From an uncultured Prevotella sp. (lineage in GTDB: Bacteria; Bacteroidota; Bacteroidia; Bacteroidales; Bacteroidaceae), in contig UQFS01000002.1 in assembly GCA_900540375.1 (NCBI GenBank), positions 62,001 to 126,000 on the forward strand: 64,000 nucleotides of DNA, given 5' to 3'. Under the pieces are notes generated by a model. That model was not told where the DNA came from and made no database searches. It worked only from the letters and a program-made list of their open reading frames with translations. Positions 32,206-40,519 of this stretch are shown one piece after another (position 1 is the stretch's first letter; the number at the start of each line of letters is the position of its first letter). A program made the translations under genes and the position numbers.

Positions 32206-33369
32206 TTAATATTCAAATGTTCCGAATTCTGACTTGATGGTCAGTGAGCGCTTGCCTTCTTCGATGTGTCCGATGACCTGGGCATCGATGTTGAAGCTCT
32301 TGCTCACAGCGATGACCTGATCCGCGACTTCCGGACGGACGTAGATCTCCATGCGGTGTCCCATGTTGAAGACCTGATACATCTCTTTCCAGTCTGTGCC
32401 GGAGCAGTCGTGAATGGTTTTGAAGAGTGGGGGAACGGGGAACATGTTGTCTTTCACCACCTTGCAGTTCTCGCCTACGAAGTGCAGGACTTTGGTCTGG
32501 GCACCACCGGTGCAGTGCACCATACCGTGAATCTCGGGACGCAACTCGTCTAAGAGTTTCTTGATGACAGGAGCGTAGGTGCGGGTCGGGGAGAGTACCA
32601 TCTGGCCGGCATTGACGGGCACTCCTTCGATCTTGTCGGTGAGGTGGTATTTGCCGCTATACACCAGTTCGTTGGGAACGGCATGGTCATAGCTCTCTGG
32701 ATATTTCTCAGCCAGATACTTTGCGAAGACATCGTGGCGGGCACTTGTCAGTCCGTTGCTGCCCATGCCACCATTGTACTGATGCTCATAAGTAGCCTGC
32801 CCCGTGGAACTGAGACCCACAATGACATCACCCGGACGGATGTTGGCATTGTTGATGACATCCTTGCGCTTCATGCGGCAAGTGACAGTGGAGTCAACGA
32901 TGATGGTACGTACCAAGTCGCCAACGTCGGCCGTCTCTCCGCCTGTGGGCCAGATGCCGATGCCCATGCTACGCAGTTCTTCAAGCTGTTCATCAGTGCC
33001 GTTGATAATAGCGCTGATGACTTCACCGGGAATCAACATCTTGTTGCGGCCGATGGTGCTGGACACAAGGATGTTGTCAACAGCTCCCACACAGAGCAGG
33101 TCATCGGTGTTCATGACGATAGCGTCTTGTGCAATTCCCTTCCAAACGCTCAGATCTCCCGTCTCCTTCCAATAGAGATAGGCCAAAGAAGATTTTGTGC
33201 CGGCGCCGTCAGCGTGCATGATATTGCAGTATTCCGGATCGCCGCCGAGGATGTCGGGGATGATCTTGCAGAAAGCCTGAGGGAAGATACCCTTGTCGAT
33301 ATTCTTGATAGCGTTGTGCACATCTTCCTTGGCGGCACTGACGCCTCGCATCATGTATCGATTATTCAT
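32206..33369 (-). CDS. purM: Phosphoribosylformylglycinamidine cyclo-ligase (AIR synthetase)
   Basis: 387 residues, the long Bacteroidetes form. Converts FGAM to AIR with ATP in purine synthesis. Signs are the N-terminal RGVSAAKEDVHNAI, the AGTKSSLAYLY segment, WPTGGETADVGDLV near 140 and PGDVIVGLSSTGQATYE near 180. It lies in the same-strand run with aroE (72 bases upstream) and prfA. Confidence 0.95.
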   Translation of the reverse strand: MNNRYMMRGVSAAKEDVHNAIKNIDKGIFPQAFCKIIPDILGGDPEYCNIMHADGAGTKSSLAYLYWKETGDLSVWKGIAQDAIVMNTDDLLCVGAVDNILVSSTIGRNKMLIPGEVISAIINGTDEQLEELRSMGIGIWPTGGETADVGDLVRTIIVDSTVTCRMKRKDVINNANIRPGDVIVGLSSTGQATYEHQYNGGMGSNGLTSARHDVFAKYLAEKYPESYDHAVPNELVYSGKYHLTDKIEGVPVNAGQMVLSPTRTYAPVIKKLLDELRPEIHGMVHCTGGAQTKVLHFVGENCKVVKDNMFPVPPLFKTIHDCSGTDWKEMYQVFNMGHRMEIYVRPEVADQVIAVSKSFNIDAQVIGHIEEGKRSLTIKSEFGTFEY

Positions 33370-33441
33370 TTTTCAATCGTAAGTCTTGGGTGATAATAAT
33401 ATAATAATGTGGTATTATAGAATCTTGAGGATTATGGTGCC

Positions 33442-34188
33442 TTACCTTTCGTCATTCCAGAACTGCCAGCTGGCGAAAGCCTGGAGCAGGAGCATCTCCA
33501 GTCCGTTTTTTACCACAGCGCCACGCTCTTTGCCTTTCTTCATAAACAATGTCTCGTCAGGATTGTAGATGAGATCATAGAGAAGCGTATGGTTGTCCAT
33601 GGCATCGTAGGGGAGGTTAGGACATTCGTCGGCGTGAGGATACATGCCACAAGGCGTGCAGTTGACGATCACGTTATACTCCTTAATCGTATCTGCTGTG
33701 ATGTGGCTGTACTCAATGGTACCTGGCTTTTCATATCGGCTGACTTTCATCGTCTGCAATCCAAGCGACTTCAGGCCGAAGTCAATGGCTTTCGACGCAC
33801 CGCCGGTACCAAGGATGAGTGCCTTCTTATGGAAGTGCTCTAATAGCGGTTCGATGCTCTGAGTGAATCCGATGACATCGCTGTTGAAGCCCTTAAGAAT
33901 CGTTTTCTTGTTCTTATGGGTGACTTTGATGACATTGACGGCACCGATCTCGCGTGCTTCGGGAGAGAGAGAGTCAAGATAGCTGATGATCTTTTCTTTG
34001 TAGGGGATCGTGACGTTGAGTCCTCTTAGTTCAGGATTGGAGTCAAGAATCTCGGGTAGTTCCTCAATCGTGGGGATCTCAAAGTTTTCATACGTAGCAT
34101 CAATGTTCTCGTTTTGGAACTTCTCATTGAAGTAGCTGATGGAGAAAGAGTGTCCAAGAGGGTAGCCTATCAGTCCGTATTTATCCAT
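33442..34188 (-). CDS. aroE: Shikimate dehydrogenase
   Basis: 248 residues. Reduces 3-dehydroshikimate to shikimate with NADPH. The N-terminal substrate domain has LIGYPLGHSFSISYFNEKF and LNVTIPYKEKI (catalytic Lys). The Rossmann part has ALILGTGGASKAIDFGLKSLG, and near the C-terminus LIYNPDETLFMKKGKERGA is characteristic. A little shorter than E. coli AroE. It lies 33 bases after ubiE. Confidence 0.95.
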   Translation of the reverse strand: MDKYGLIGYPLGHSFSISYFNEKFQNENIDATYENFEIPTIEELPEILDSNPELRGLNVTIPYKEKIISYLDSLSPEAREIGAVNVIKVTHKNKKTILKGFNSDVIGFTQSIEPLLEHFHKKALILGTGGASKAIDFGLKSLGLQTMKVSRYEKPGTIEYSHITADTIKEYNVIVNCTPCGMYPHADECPNLPYDAMDNHTLLYDLIYNPDETLFMKKGKERGAVVKNGLEMLLLQAFASWQFWNDER

Positions 34189-34221
34189 TGTGCAGCTGGT
34201 GTTACTTATTTGACGTGATGG

Positions 34222-34956
34222 TTATTTTTCGGCGAAGTACAGAGTGCATATTCCGAGGGTCAGTCGCCGGAAGGAGACCTTGGAGAAGCCAGCCTTTTGC
34301 AGGATGTCCATCATCTGTTCTCCCTGTGGGAAAGCTTCAATGGTGGCCGTGAGGTAGCTGTATGCGCTCTTGTCTTTAGAGATGATGCTGCCATAAACAG
34401 GCAGGAAGGTGTGGGAATAAAGCTTGAAGCACTGCTTCATGGGGAAGTGCACAGGCTCGGTAAGTTCCGCAATGCTCAGATGTCCACCTTTCTTCAATAC
34501 CCGGCACATCTCCCGCAGTCCTTGGTCCAGATCCTGGAAGTTTCTGATGCCAAAAGCCGCTGTGACTGCATCGAAAGTGTTGTTGGGAAAAGACAGATGC
34601 ATGCAGTCTTCCTTTTGGAAAGAGATGATGCTGTCCAGACCTGCCGCTTTCACTTTCTCTCGCCCTACGTTCATCATACCCTCCGAGATGTCGGCTCCGA
34701 TCAGCTTTTGAGGATGGAGCATCCGGGCAGAGAGTATGGCAAAGTCGCCCGTTCCCGTTGCCACGTCAAGGACAGAACTGGGATGGAAAGGCGCAAGGGC
34801 TTTGATAGCCTTGCGTCTCCATCCTTTGTCAATATTCCATGACAGTCGGTGGTTGAGGGTGTCGTAGTTGTCAGCGATGTTGTCGAACATCTCCTCTACG
34901 AGCTGGCCTTTGTCACCTTTGCCATTGTAGGGCTTGATGCACTCTTGTTTGTACAT
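34222..34956 (-). CDS. ubiE: Demethylmenaquinone methyltransferase
   Basis: 244 residues. SAM-dependent methylation completing menaquinone (called MenG when only menaquinone is made, as expected in this group). MFDNIADNYDTLNHRLSW at 24-41 is the family N-terminal signature; motif I is VLDVATGTGDFAI, with FGIRNFQDLDQGLREMCRVLKKGG downstream. Between purC (19 bases upstream) and aroE. Confidence 0.95.
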   Translation of the reverse strand: MYKQECIKPYNGKGDKGQLVEEMFDNIADNYDTLNHRLSWNIDKGWRRKAIKALAPFHPSSVLDVATGTGDFAILSARMLHPQKLIGADISEGMMNVGREKVKAAGLDSIISFQKEDCMHLSFPNNTFDAVTAAFGIRNFQDLDQGLREMCRVLKKGGHLSIAELTEPVHFPMKQCFKLYSHTFLPVYGSIISKDKSAYSYLTATIEAFPQGEQMMDILQKAGFSKVSFRRLTLGICTLYFAEK

Positions 34957-34975
34957 TCCTGTTGCGATGAGCTTT

Positions 34976-35926
34976 TTACTTACGTTTTGCGAGGTAGTTC
35001 TTCACATTGCGCTCGATGCGTGCAGCAATGTTGCCTTCTTCAGCAGCTTTGTCGAATTTCTCACCTGTGATGTGCTCGTAGAGCTCGATGTATCTCTCAG
35101 ACACACTCTCTGCATACTCGTCGGTGATCTCCGGCATGGTTTGTCCGGGCTGGTTCATGAAATTGTGCTCAATGAGCCACTGTCTTACGAACTCCTTAGA
35201 GAGCTGACGCTGAGGTTCGCCCTTTGCCAGACGCTTCTCGTAGCCGTCGGCATAGAAATAACGGCTGGAATCCGGCGTGTGGATTTCGTCGATGAGATAG
35301 AGCTTGCCGTCGCGCTTGCCAAATTCATATTTGGTGTCAACGAGAATCAGTCCGTGCTTGGCTGCAATCTCTTGTCCGCGCTGGAAGAGTTTGCGTGTCC
35401 AGTCCTCGATGACAGCATAGTCCTCGGCAGTAACGATACCCTGCTTGATGATCTCTTCGTGGGAGATGTTCATGTCGTGACCTTCGTCAGCCTTGGTGGT
35501 AGGAGTGATGATGGGCTCAGGGAAGCGCTCATTCTCATGCATACCTTCCGGCAATTTCACGCCACAGAGCTCACGGCATCCGTCTTTGTAAGCGCGCCAA
35601 GCAGAACCGGTAAGGATAGAACGGATGATCATCTCCACACGGAAGCCCTCGCATTTCAGTCCTACGGTGACCATTGGATCGGGGGTTGCCAGTTTCCAGT
35701 TAGGGCAGATGTCGGCTGTCTGGTCAAGGAACTTAGACGCGATTTGGTTAAGCACTTGACCCTTGAAAGGAATGCCTTTTGGCAAGACCACGTCGAATGC
35801 TGAGATTCGGTCTGTTGCGACCATAACGATGAGGTCATCGTTGATGTTGTAAACGTCGCGTACCTTGCCATGGTAAACGCTCTTCTGTCCTTCGAAATGG
35901 AAATCGGTATGAGTTAAAGCTTTCAT
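34976..35926 (-). CDS. purC: SAICAR synthetase
   Basis: 316 residues, the larger eukaryote-like/Bacteroidetes form. Joins aspartate to CAIR using ATP. Signs are YHGKVRDVYNI with the ATP loop, ATDRISAFDVVLPKGIPFKG at about 38-57, and LVDTKYEFGKRDGKLYLIDEIHTPDSSRY near 200. It starts 61 bases after the phoH stop with no separate promoter box seen. Confidence 0.96.
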   Translation of the reverse strand: MKALTHTDFHFEGQKSVYHGKVRDVYNINDDLIVMVATDRISAFDVVLPKGIPFKGQVLNQIASKFLDQTADICPNWKLATPDPMVTVGLKCEGFRVEMIIRSILTGSAWRAYKDGCRELCGVKLPEGMHENERFPEPIITPTTKADEGHDMNISHEEIIKQGIVTAEDYAVIEDWTRKLFQRGQEIAAKHGLILVDTKYEFGKRDGKLYLIDEIHTPDSSRYFYADGYEKRLAKGEPQRQLSKEFVRQWLIEHNFMNQPGQTMPEITDEYAESVSERYIELYEHITGEKFDKAAEEGNIAARIERNVKNYLAKRK

Positions 35927-35987
35927 AATAGTATGAATATAAAAAGTGTTTTATGAAATGTCTTCTATGTGTTGGGGTGGATGGGGA

Positions 35988-37037
35988 TCAGTTTTCTGTG
36001 AAATTACCAGTGCCGATGATAGTCAACTCTTGCTCGGCATCGTTGTTGCTGAGCGAGGCACTTCTCGATTTCTCAACGCGTTTTCGGTGCTCTTCCTCTT
36101 GGTGTTTGTCGTAAGCTTCATAAGCATTGACGATGCGGGTGACGAGTTGGTGGCGGACGATATCCTTCTTGGTGAGTTCGATGACGGAAATTCCTTCCAC
36201 GCTTTTCAGTATTCTCAGCGCTTCTTTCAGACCGCTCTTGTACTCCCTGGGCAAGTCGATCTGTGTCATATCACCCGTGATGATCATCTTGGTATTCCAT
36301 CCCATGCGGGTGAGAAACATTCTGATCTGTGCTGTTGTGGTGTTTTGAGCCTCGTCAAGGATAACAACAGCATCGCTGAGTGTGCGGCCACGCATGAAGG
36401 CGAGCGGTGCTATCTGTATGATATGCTTTTCCATGAGATCACTAAGCCTTGTTGCGGGCAGCATATCCTGCAAGGCATCGTAAAGAGGTTGCAGATAAGG
36501 ATCGATCTTGTCTTTCATGTCGCCGGGGAGGAATCCCAGCTTTTCTCCGGCTTCCACAGCCGGTCGACTGAGGATGATGCGCTTGACGGCTTTCTCTTTC
36601 AGCGCTTTCACGGCAAGTGCAATGCTCAGATAGGTCTTGCCCGTTCCGGCAGGTCCTACGGCAAAGATCATATCGCTCTTGTTAAAAGCATCGATAAGTC
36701 GCTGCTGGTTTTCAGATCTGCTCTTGATGGGGCGCCCCGAGATACTGTACACAAGCACGTCTTTCACGGCATCAGCTTTAGTCTGTCGTCCTTTGATGAT
36801 GTCGAGAATGTCTTCGTCTGTGATGGAGTTGTACTTCACCACATGTTTTCTCATCTTCTCAATGTCTTCTTCGAAACGAGCCATGTCCTCCTCGTCTCCA
36901 AGCACGCGTACGACGTTATCCCGCGCAACGATACGCAACTTGGGGAAGAGGGCCTTCAGCATTTGCAGATGTGCGTTGTTGACTCCGTAAAATACGACGG
37001 GGTCGATATCCTCGAGTACGATATGTTTTTCTATCAA
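35988..37037 (-). CDS. phoH: PhoH-like ATPase
   Basis: 349 residues from a TTG codon at 37037. No ATG is available in frame, and the conserved start IEKHIVLEDIDP follows directly, so TTG is the best start. Walker A is VGPAGTGKTYLSIALA near 130 and Walker B VVILDEAQNTT near 230. PhoH/YbeZ proteins are cytosolic ATPases linked to RNA and ribosome quality control (with YbeY); the exact role is unsettled. First gene of a long purine/aromatic/translation run. The C-terminal tail is Glu/Arg rich. Confidence 0.92.
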   Translation of the reverse strand: MIEKHIVLEDIDPVVFYGVNNAHLQMLKALFPKLRIVARDNVVRVLGDEEDMARFEEDIEKMRKHVVKYNSITDEDILDIIKGRQTKADAVKDVLVYSISGRPIKSRSENQQRLIDAFNKSDMIFAVGPAGTGKTYLSIALAVKALKEKAVKRIILSRPAVEAGEKLGFLPGDMKDKIDPYLQPLYDALQDMLPATRLSDLMEKHIIQIAPLAFMRGRTLSDAVVILDEAQNTTTAQIRMFLTRMGWNTKMIITGDMTQIDLPREYKSGLKEALRILKSVEGISVIELTKKDIVRHQLVTRIVNAYEAYDKHQEEEHRKRVEKSRSASLSNNDAEQELTIIGTGNFTEN

Positions 37038-37071
37038 TGTATGTCTTTTAAGTACGTAATATATTACACTG

Positions 37072-37079
37072 CAAAATTA
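37072..37079 (-). promoter_or_regulatory. -7 box of the phoH operon
   Basis: Minus-strand TAATTTTG about 35 bases before the phoH TTG start; it would drive phoH-purC-ubiE-aroE-purM-prfA-pyrF. Confidence 0.6.
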
Positions 37080-37152
37080 CAATAAAATACCGAGAAAAGA
37101 CAGATTAAAGGCAAAAATATGTTTTCAAGGCTCACGATTTCTTCTTGTTTGT

Positions 37153-37183
37153 TTTGATATTCTTCCGATTTGTGTTATTTTTG
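37153..37183 (+). promoter_or_regulatory. Promoter of the DUF5715 gene, very short leader
   Basis: TTTG at 37153-37156 and TATTTTTG at 37176-37183, 19 bases apart. The predicted start is only about 4 bases before ATG 37192. Confidence 0.7.
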
Positions 37184-37191
37184 CATGTGAA

Positions 37192-38091
37192 ATGAGAATC
37201 ACAAAGAAAAGATACCTGCAAAGTTTCCTGATTGTCACGGTGGTGTTAGCCATCGTGCGTCTGCTGTTTCCTTCTATCGCAAAAGACCGCACAGTACAGA
37301 CTGCTGTGCGGGAGAAAGAGACGGCGGATAGTGTGGACATGCGATCAGAGGCAGCGCATGGCGGTCAGGCTGTTGCTGTGGCAGAAACAAGTGATGCTGG
37401 CGCAGATTCAGACAAAGTTGTGTTGGAAGGACCCTATCTGAGCAAGTTGGCTCCGTCACCGATGCCTCCTTTGCGTTATCCTACAGGTGTCTCACCGTTC
37501 TTTAAGCCTGATGGCTCGTTACGCCGCACACCTATTTATAGTGTACCCGGCTATCAGCGTACCTTCGAGGATCAGCAGGACGTGCAACTTGTGTCAGCCA
37601 GTAAGTGGGGTATCCAACCTGTGCAGAATCGTGAGGAGGCTGTCAAACGTAAGTCCGGACTGGTGTTCGTAGGGAGCAATCCTTATGTCTATATTGATAA
37701 GCTTCATAGCAGCATCCCTTATTTGGTGCCTCGGGCGTCCATTCTCTTGCAGGATATTGGCCGTAGTTATTTCGACAGCTTGACGATGAAGGGCATTCCC
37801 TTGCATAAGATTATCGTCACCAGCGTGCTTCGATCCAAGGACGATGTACAGCGCCTGCGTGGACATAATGGTAATGCCACGCAAAACAGCTGTCATCTTT
37901 ATGGTACAACCTTCGACGTCTGCTATAACCGTTACAAGACCGTTGAACCGCCCGGTGAGCAACGACGTGCCGTGCGCAACGATACGCTGAAGTATATCTT
38001 GGCGGAAGTGCTTCGTGACATACGTGAAGAAAGGCGCTGCTATGTTAAGTATGAGGTCAATCAGGGATGCTTCCACATCACCGTGAGATAG
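37192..38091 (+). CDS. DUF5715 family protein with an M15 peptidase-like pattern
   Basis: 299 residues with a membrane anchor at about 11-29, then a low-complexity stretch to about 90. The C-terminal domain has LRSKDDVQRLRGHNGNATQNSC..., then His235 and Asp242 in SCHLYGTTFDV and His295 in CFHITVR. SxHxxGxxxD plus a late His is the zinc-ligand set of VanY/M15 D-Ala-D-Ala carboxypeptidases, so a cell-wall role is plausible (inference). Faces nspC tail to tail across a hairpin that includes its stop codon. Confidence 0.75.
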   Translation: MRITKKRYLQSFLIVTVVLAIVRLLFPSIAKDRTVQTAVREKETADSVDMRSEAAHGGQAVAVAETSDAGADSDKVVLEGPYLSKLAPSPMPPLRYPTGVSPFFKPDGSLRRTPIYSVPGYQRTFEDQQDVQLVSASKWGIQPVQNREEAVKRKSGLVFVGSNPYVYIDKLHSSIPYLVPRASILLQDIGRSYFDSLTMKGIPLHKIIVTSVLRSKDDVQRLRGHNGNATQNSCHLYGTTFDVCYNRYKTVEPPGEQRRAVRNDTLKYILAEVLRDIREERRCYVKYEVNQGCFHITVR

Positions 38092-38101
38092 TGATGTGGA
38101 A
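38071..38101. terminator. Hairpin spanning the DUF5715 stop codon
   Basis: A perfect 11-base stem (TTCCACATCAC/GTGATGTGGAA) with a 9-base loop lies between convergent genes only 13 bases apart. No T-run on either side. Confidence 0.6.
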
Positions 38102-38104
38102 ACG

Positions 38105-39286
38105 TCAATCCATTCTGTTCATATAATCTTCGTATGAGAACTTGCGGAGCATCTTCAGTTCTCCGTCAGGCCGTGCCAGCATGAGAGCGGGGTGGGAGAG
38201 GCCATTGAACATGGTGGTCTTCACTGTGGTGTAGTGGATCATATCCTCAAAGATAATGTTCTCGCCTACCTGTAGCTCATGGTCAAACTTCCAGTAGCCT
38301 ATGAAGTCTCCACTAAGACAGGAGTCGCCCCCGAGTCGATAGATGTGTGGTGCATTCTCTACTGGGTAGAGACCATCGGCATCGGTGCCAATGCTTTCAG
38401 CAAAACGCACTTGTGGCTGATAAGGCATCTCCAAACAATCGGGCATGTGGCATGTGAAACTGACGTTGAGAATTGCTGTACGGATGCCATGGTTTTCAAC
38501 AATGTCAACCACTTGACTTACCAAAGGCCCAGTCTGCCACAAGAAAGCACTTCCTGGTTCCAATATCAGTTTCAAGTGAGGATAGCGTTTGTGGAAGCCA
38601 TTCAGTATGTTGATCAGCAACTCTGTGTCGTAGTCTTTACGGGTCATCAGATGTCCGCCTCCGAAGTTAATCCATTTCAGTTTCGGGAACCATTTGCCAA
38701 ACTTCTCTTCGATATGAGCGAGTGTGCGCTGAAAGGCATCGGCTCCGCTTTCACAATGGCAGTGGCAATGGAAACCATCTATATCTTCCGGTAACTCTTC
38801 CGGCAATCGGTCGGCGGTGACACCAAAGTGTGATCCCGGTGCACAAGGGTTGTAGAGTAGGGTTTCTACCTCACTGTACTCCGGATTGATGCGTAGGCCG
38901 AGACTGATCTCAGGATTAGCGCTTCTTGCTTTGGCAGCGAAACCTTGATATTGGCTCAGTGAGTTGAAGATGAGGTGACTGGAATAATGTGCGATCTCAG
39001 AGATGTTGTCATCGGTATATCCGGGACAGAATGTGTGAACACGACTGCCAAACTTCTCGTAACCAAGTCTTGCTTCGTAGAGTGAGCTGGCAGTTGTCGC
39101 GGGAATGAATTCCCGGAAAATAGAGAAAGTCTTCCAAAGGGCAAAAGCCTTGAAAGCAAGAATAATCGTTGTGTTAGAGCGGCAAGCTACATTGCTGATG
39201 AGCTCGAGATTTTTGCGCAAGCGTTGCTCTTCGAGCACGTAGGCTGGGTGATGAAGTTGGCTATAAGTCTGCAAATCTACCTTCAT
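38105..39286 (-). CDS. nspC: Carboxynorspermidine/carboxyspermidine decarboxylase
   Basis: 393 residues. PLP-dependent decarboxylase of the alternative polyamine pathway (carboxyspermidine to spermidine). PLP lysine in IILAFKAFALWKTF near 46; further blocks are CHCHCESGADAF, KWINFGGGHLMTRKDYD and GGDSCLSGDFIGYW with the second-subunit Cys/Asp. It resembles LysA/ODC-fold enzymes, but these blocks fit NspC. No carboxynorspermidine synthase gene lies beside it. Divergent from prs. Confidence 0.93.
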   Translation of the reverse strand: MKVDLQTYSQLHHPAYVLEEQRLRKNLELISNVACRSNTTIILAFKAFALWKTFSIFREFIPATTASSLYEARLGYEKFGSRVHTFCPGYTDDNISEIAHYSSHLIFNSLSQYQGFAAKARSANPEISLGLRINPEYSEVETLLYNPCAPGSHFGVTADRLPEELPEDIDGFHCHCHCESGADAFQRTLAHIEEKFGKWFPKLKWINFGGGHLMTRKDYDTELLINILNGFHKRYPHLKLILEPGSAFLWQTGPLVSQVVDIVENHGIRTAILNVSFTCHMPDCLEMPYQPQVRFAESIGTDADGLYPVENAPHIYRLGGDSCLSGDFIGYWKFDHELQVGENIIFEDMIHYTTVKTTMFNGLSHPALMLARPDGELKMLRKFSYEDYMNRMD

Positions 39287-39303
39287 AAATCAATTTTTTA
39301 ATG

Positions 39304-39311
39304 CAAAGATA
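39304..39311 (-). promoter_or_regulatory. -7 box of nspC
   Basis: Minus-strand TATCTTTG about 18 bases before the nspC ATG. Confidence 0.65.
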
Positions 39312-39331
39312 CGTTTTATTTTCTAATATTA

Positions 39332-39362
39332 TTGTGAGTGTGACAGAAAATTCCTACATTTG
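39332..39362 (+). promoter_or_regulatory. Promoter of prs
   Basis: TTG at 39332-39334 and TACATTTG at 39355-39362, 20 bases apart; about 50 bases of leader to ATG 39415. Confidence 0.7.
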
Positions 39363-39414
39363 CATCATCAAAGGCAATGACCATTACACTTTTGTTATAT
39401 AAACGCTAAACAAG

Positions 39415-40353
39415 ATGAGTGAAAAAAACTCTTTTTTGGTTTTCTCGGGAACAAAGACGAGATACCTTGCAGAAAAGATTTGTGCCAGCTTGGGTTGCCC
39501 TTTGGGCAATTTAGTCATTACGCGCTTCTCTGATGGTGAGTTTGCAGTAAGCTATGAGGAGTCGATTCGCGGTCGTGACGTTTTCTTGGTGCAGAGCACC
39601 TTTCCGAATTCTGACAACCTTATGGAGTTGTTGTTGATGATCGACGCAGCCAAGCGCGCTTCCGCACGCCACATTATTGCAGTGATTCCTTATTTTGGTT
39701 GGGCACGCCAAGATCGCAAGGACAAGCCGCGCGTGAGCATTGGGGCCAAGCTTGTCGCCGACTTGTTGAGTGTGGCAGGCATTGACCGTCTGATCACGAT
39801 GGATCTGCACGCGGATCAGATCCAGGGCTTCTTCAATGTGCCTGTTGATCACCTCTATGCTTCCGGCGTGTTGCTGCCCTATCTGCAAAGTTTGCATCTG
39901 AAGGATCTCGTAATTGCTTCGCCTGATGTTGGTGGTTCCAAGCGTGCCAACACGTTTGCCAAGTATCTGGGTTGTCCGTTGGTACTGTGTAATAAGACAA
40001 GAGCACGTGCCAATGTGGTGGAGAGTATGCAGATTATCGGTGACGTGAAGGGCAAAAACGTAGTACTTGTCGATGACATGGTTGACACAGCTGGCACCAT
40101 TACTAAGGCTGCTGACTTGATGATGGAGCATGGTGCACTGAGCGTAAGAGCTTGTGCTTCGCATTGCGTCATGAGTGGTCCGGCCAGTGAGCGCGTCGAG
40201 AATTCTGCACTTGAGGAGATCGTGTTCACAGACTCTATCCCTTACACCCAGCGTAGCCATAAGGTGAAGCAGCTCAGCGTTGCTGACATGTTTGCCGAGA
40301 CCATCCGCCGTGTAGTCAACAATGAGAGCATCTCGTCTCAGTATCTGGTATAA
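39415..40353 (+). CDS. prs: Ribose-phosphate pyrophosphokinase
   Basis: 312 residues. Makes PRPP from ribose 5-phosphate and ATP, feeding the purine, pyrimidine and histidine genes found elsewhere in the window. Signs are FSDGEFAVSYEESIRGRDVFLVQS, YFGWARQDRKDKPR, DLHADQIQGFFNVPVDH and the PRPP loop VLVDDMVDTAGTI. Single-gene unit with its own promoter and a strong terminator. Confidence 0.97.
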   Translation: MSEKNSFLVFSGTKTRYLAEKICASLGCPLGNLVITRFSDGEFAVSYEESIRGRDVFLVQSTFPNSDNLMELLLMIDAAKRASARHIIAVIPYFGWARQDRKDKPRVSIGAKLVADLLSVAGIDRLITMDLHADQIQGFFNVPVDHLYASGVLLPYLQSLHLKDLVIASPDVGGSKRANTFAKYLGCPLVLCNKTRARANVVESMQIIGDVKGKNVVLVDDMVDTAGTITKAADLMMEHGALSVRACASHCVMSGPASERVENSALEEIVFTDSIPYTQRSHKVKQLSVADMFAETIRRVVNNESISSQYLV

Positions 40354-40380
40354 ACGAAGACGATTATCGTCAAAGATCAT

Positions 40381-40415
40381 AAAAAGCTCCCGCCGGGTTG
40401 GTGGGAGCTTTTTTT
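40381..40415. terminator. Bidirectional terminator after prs
   Basis: AAAAAGCTCCC pairs with GGGAGCTTTTT, followed by more T on the plus strand; it starts 28 bases after the prs stop. Confidence 0.9.
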
Positions 40416-40461
40416 GCGCTTGTACCCTTGTCGGGGAGACAGGGGCTCACTATAGAGGGGG

Positions 40462-40481
40462 CGTCACGATATATCGTGACG
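40462..40481. repeat. Perfect 20-base palindrome
   Basis: CGTCACGATATATCGTGACG lies between convergent prs and fbp, 47 bases after the terminator. It is not itself a terminator (no T-run). It could be a dispersed palindromic repeat or an operator-like site. Confidence 0.75.
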
Positions 40482-40519
40482 AACAGGACTGCAAGACGGA
40501 GCGGCTGCAAGACGGGTGT

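Noticed and set aside
31085..32209. 374-codon plus-strand frame opposite prfA
   Set aside because: Antisense to prfA, which has its GGQ motif and full length.
35946..37085. 379-codon plus-strand frame opposite phoH
   Set aside because: Antisense shadow; phoH has Walker motifs on the other strand.
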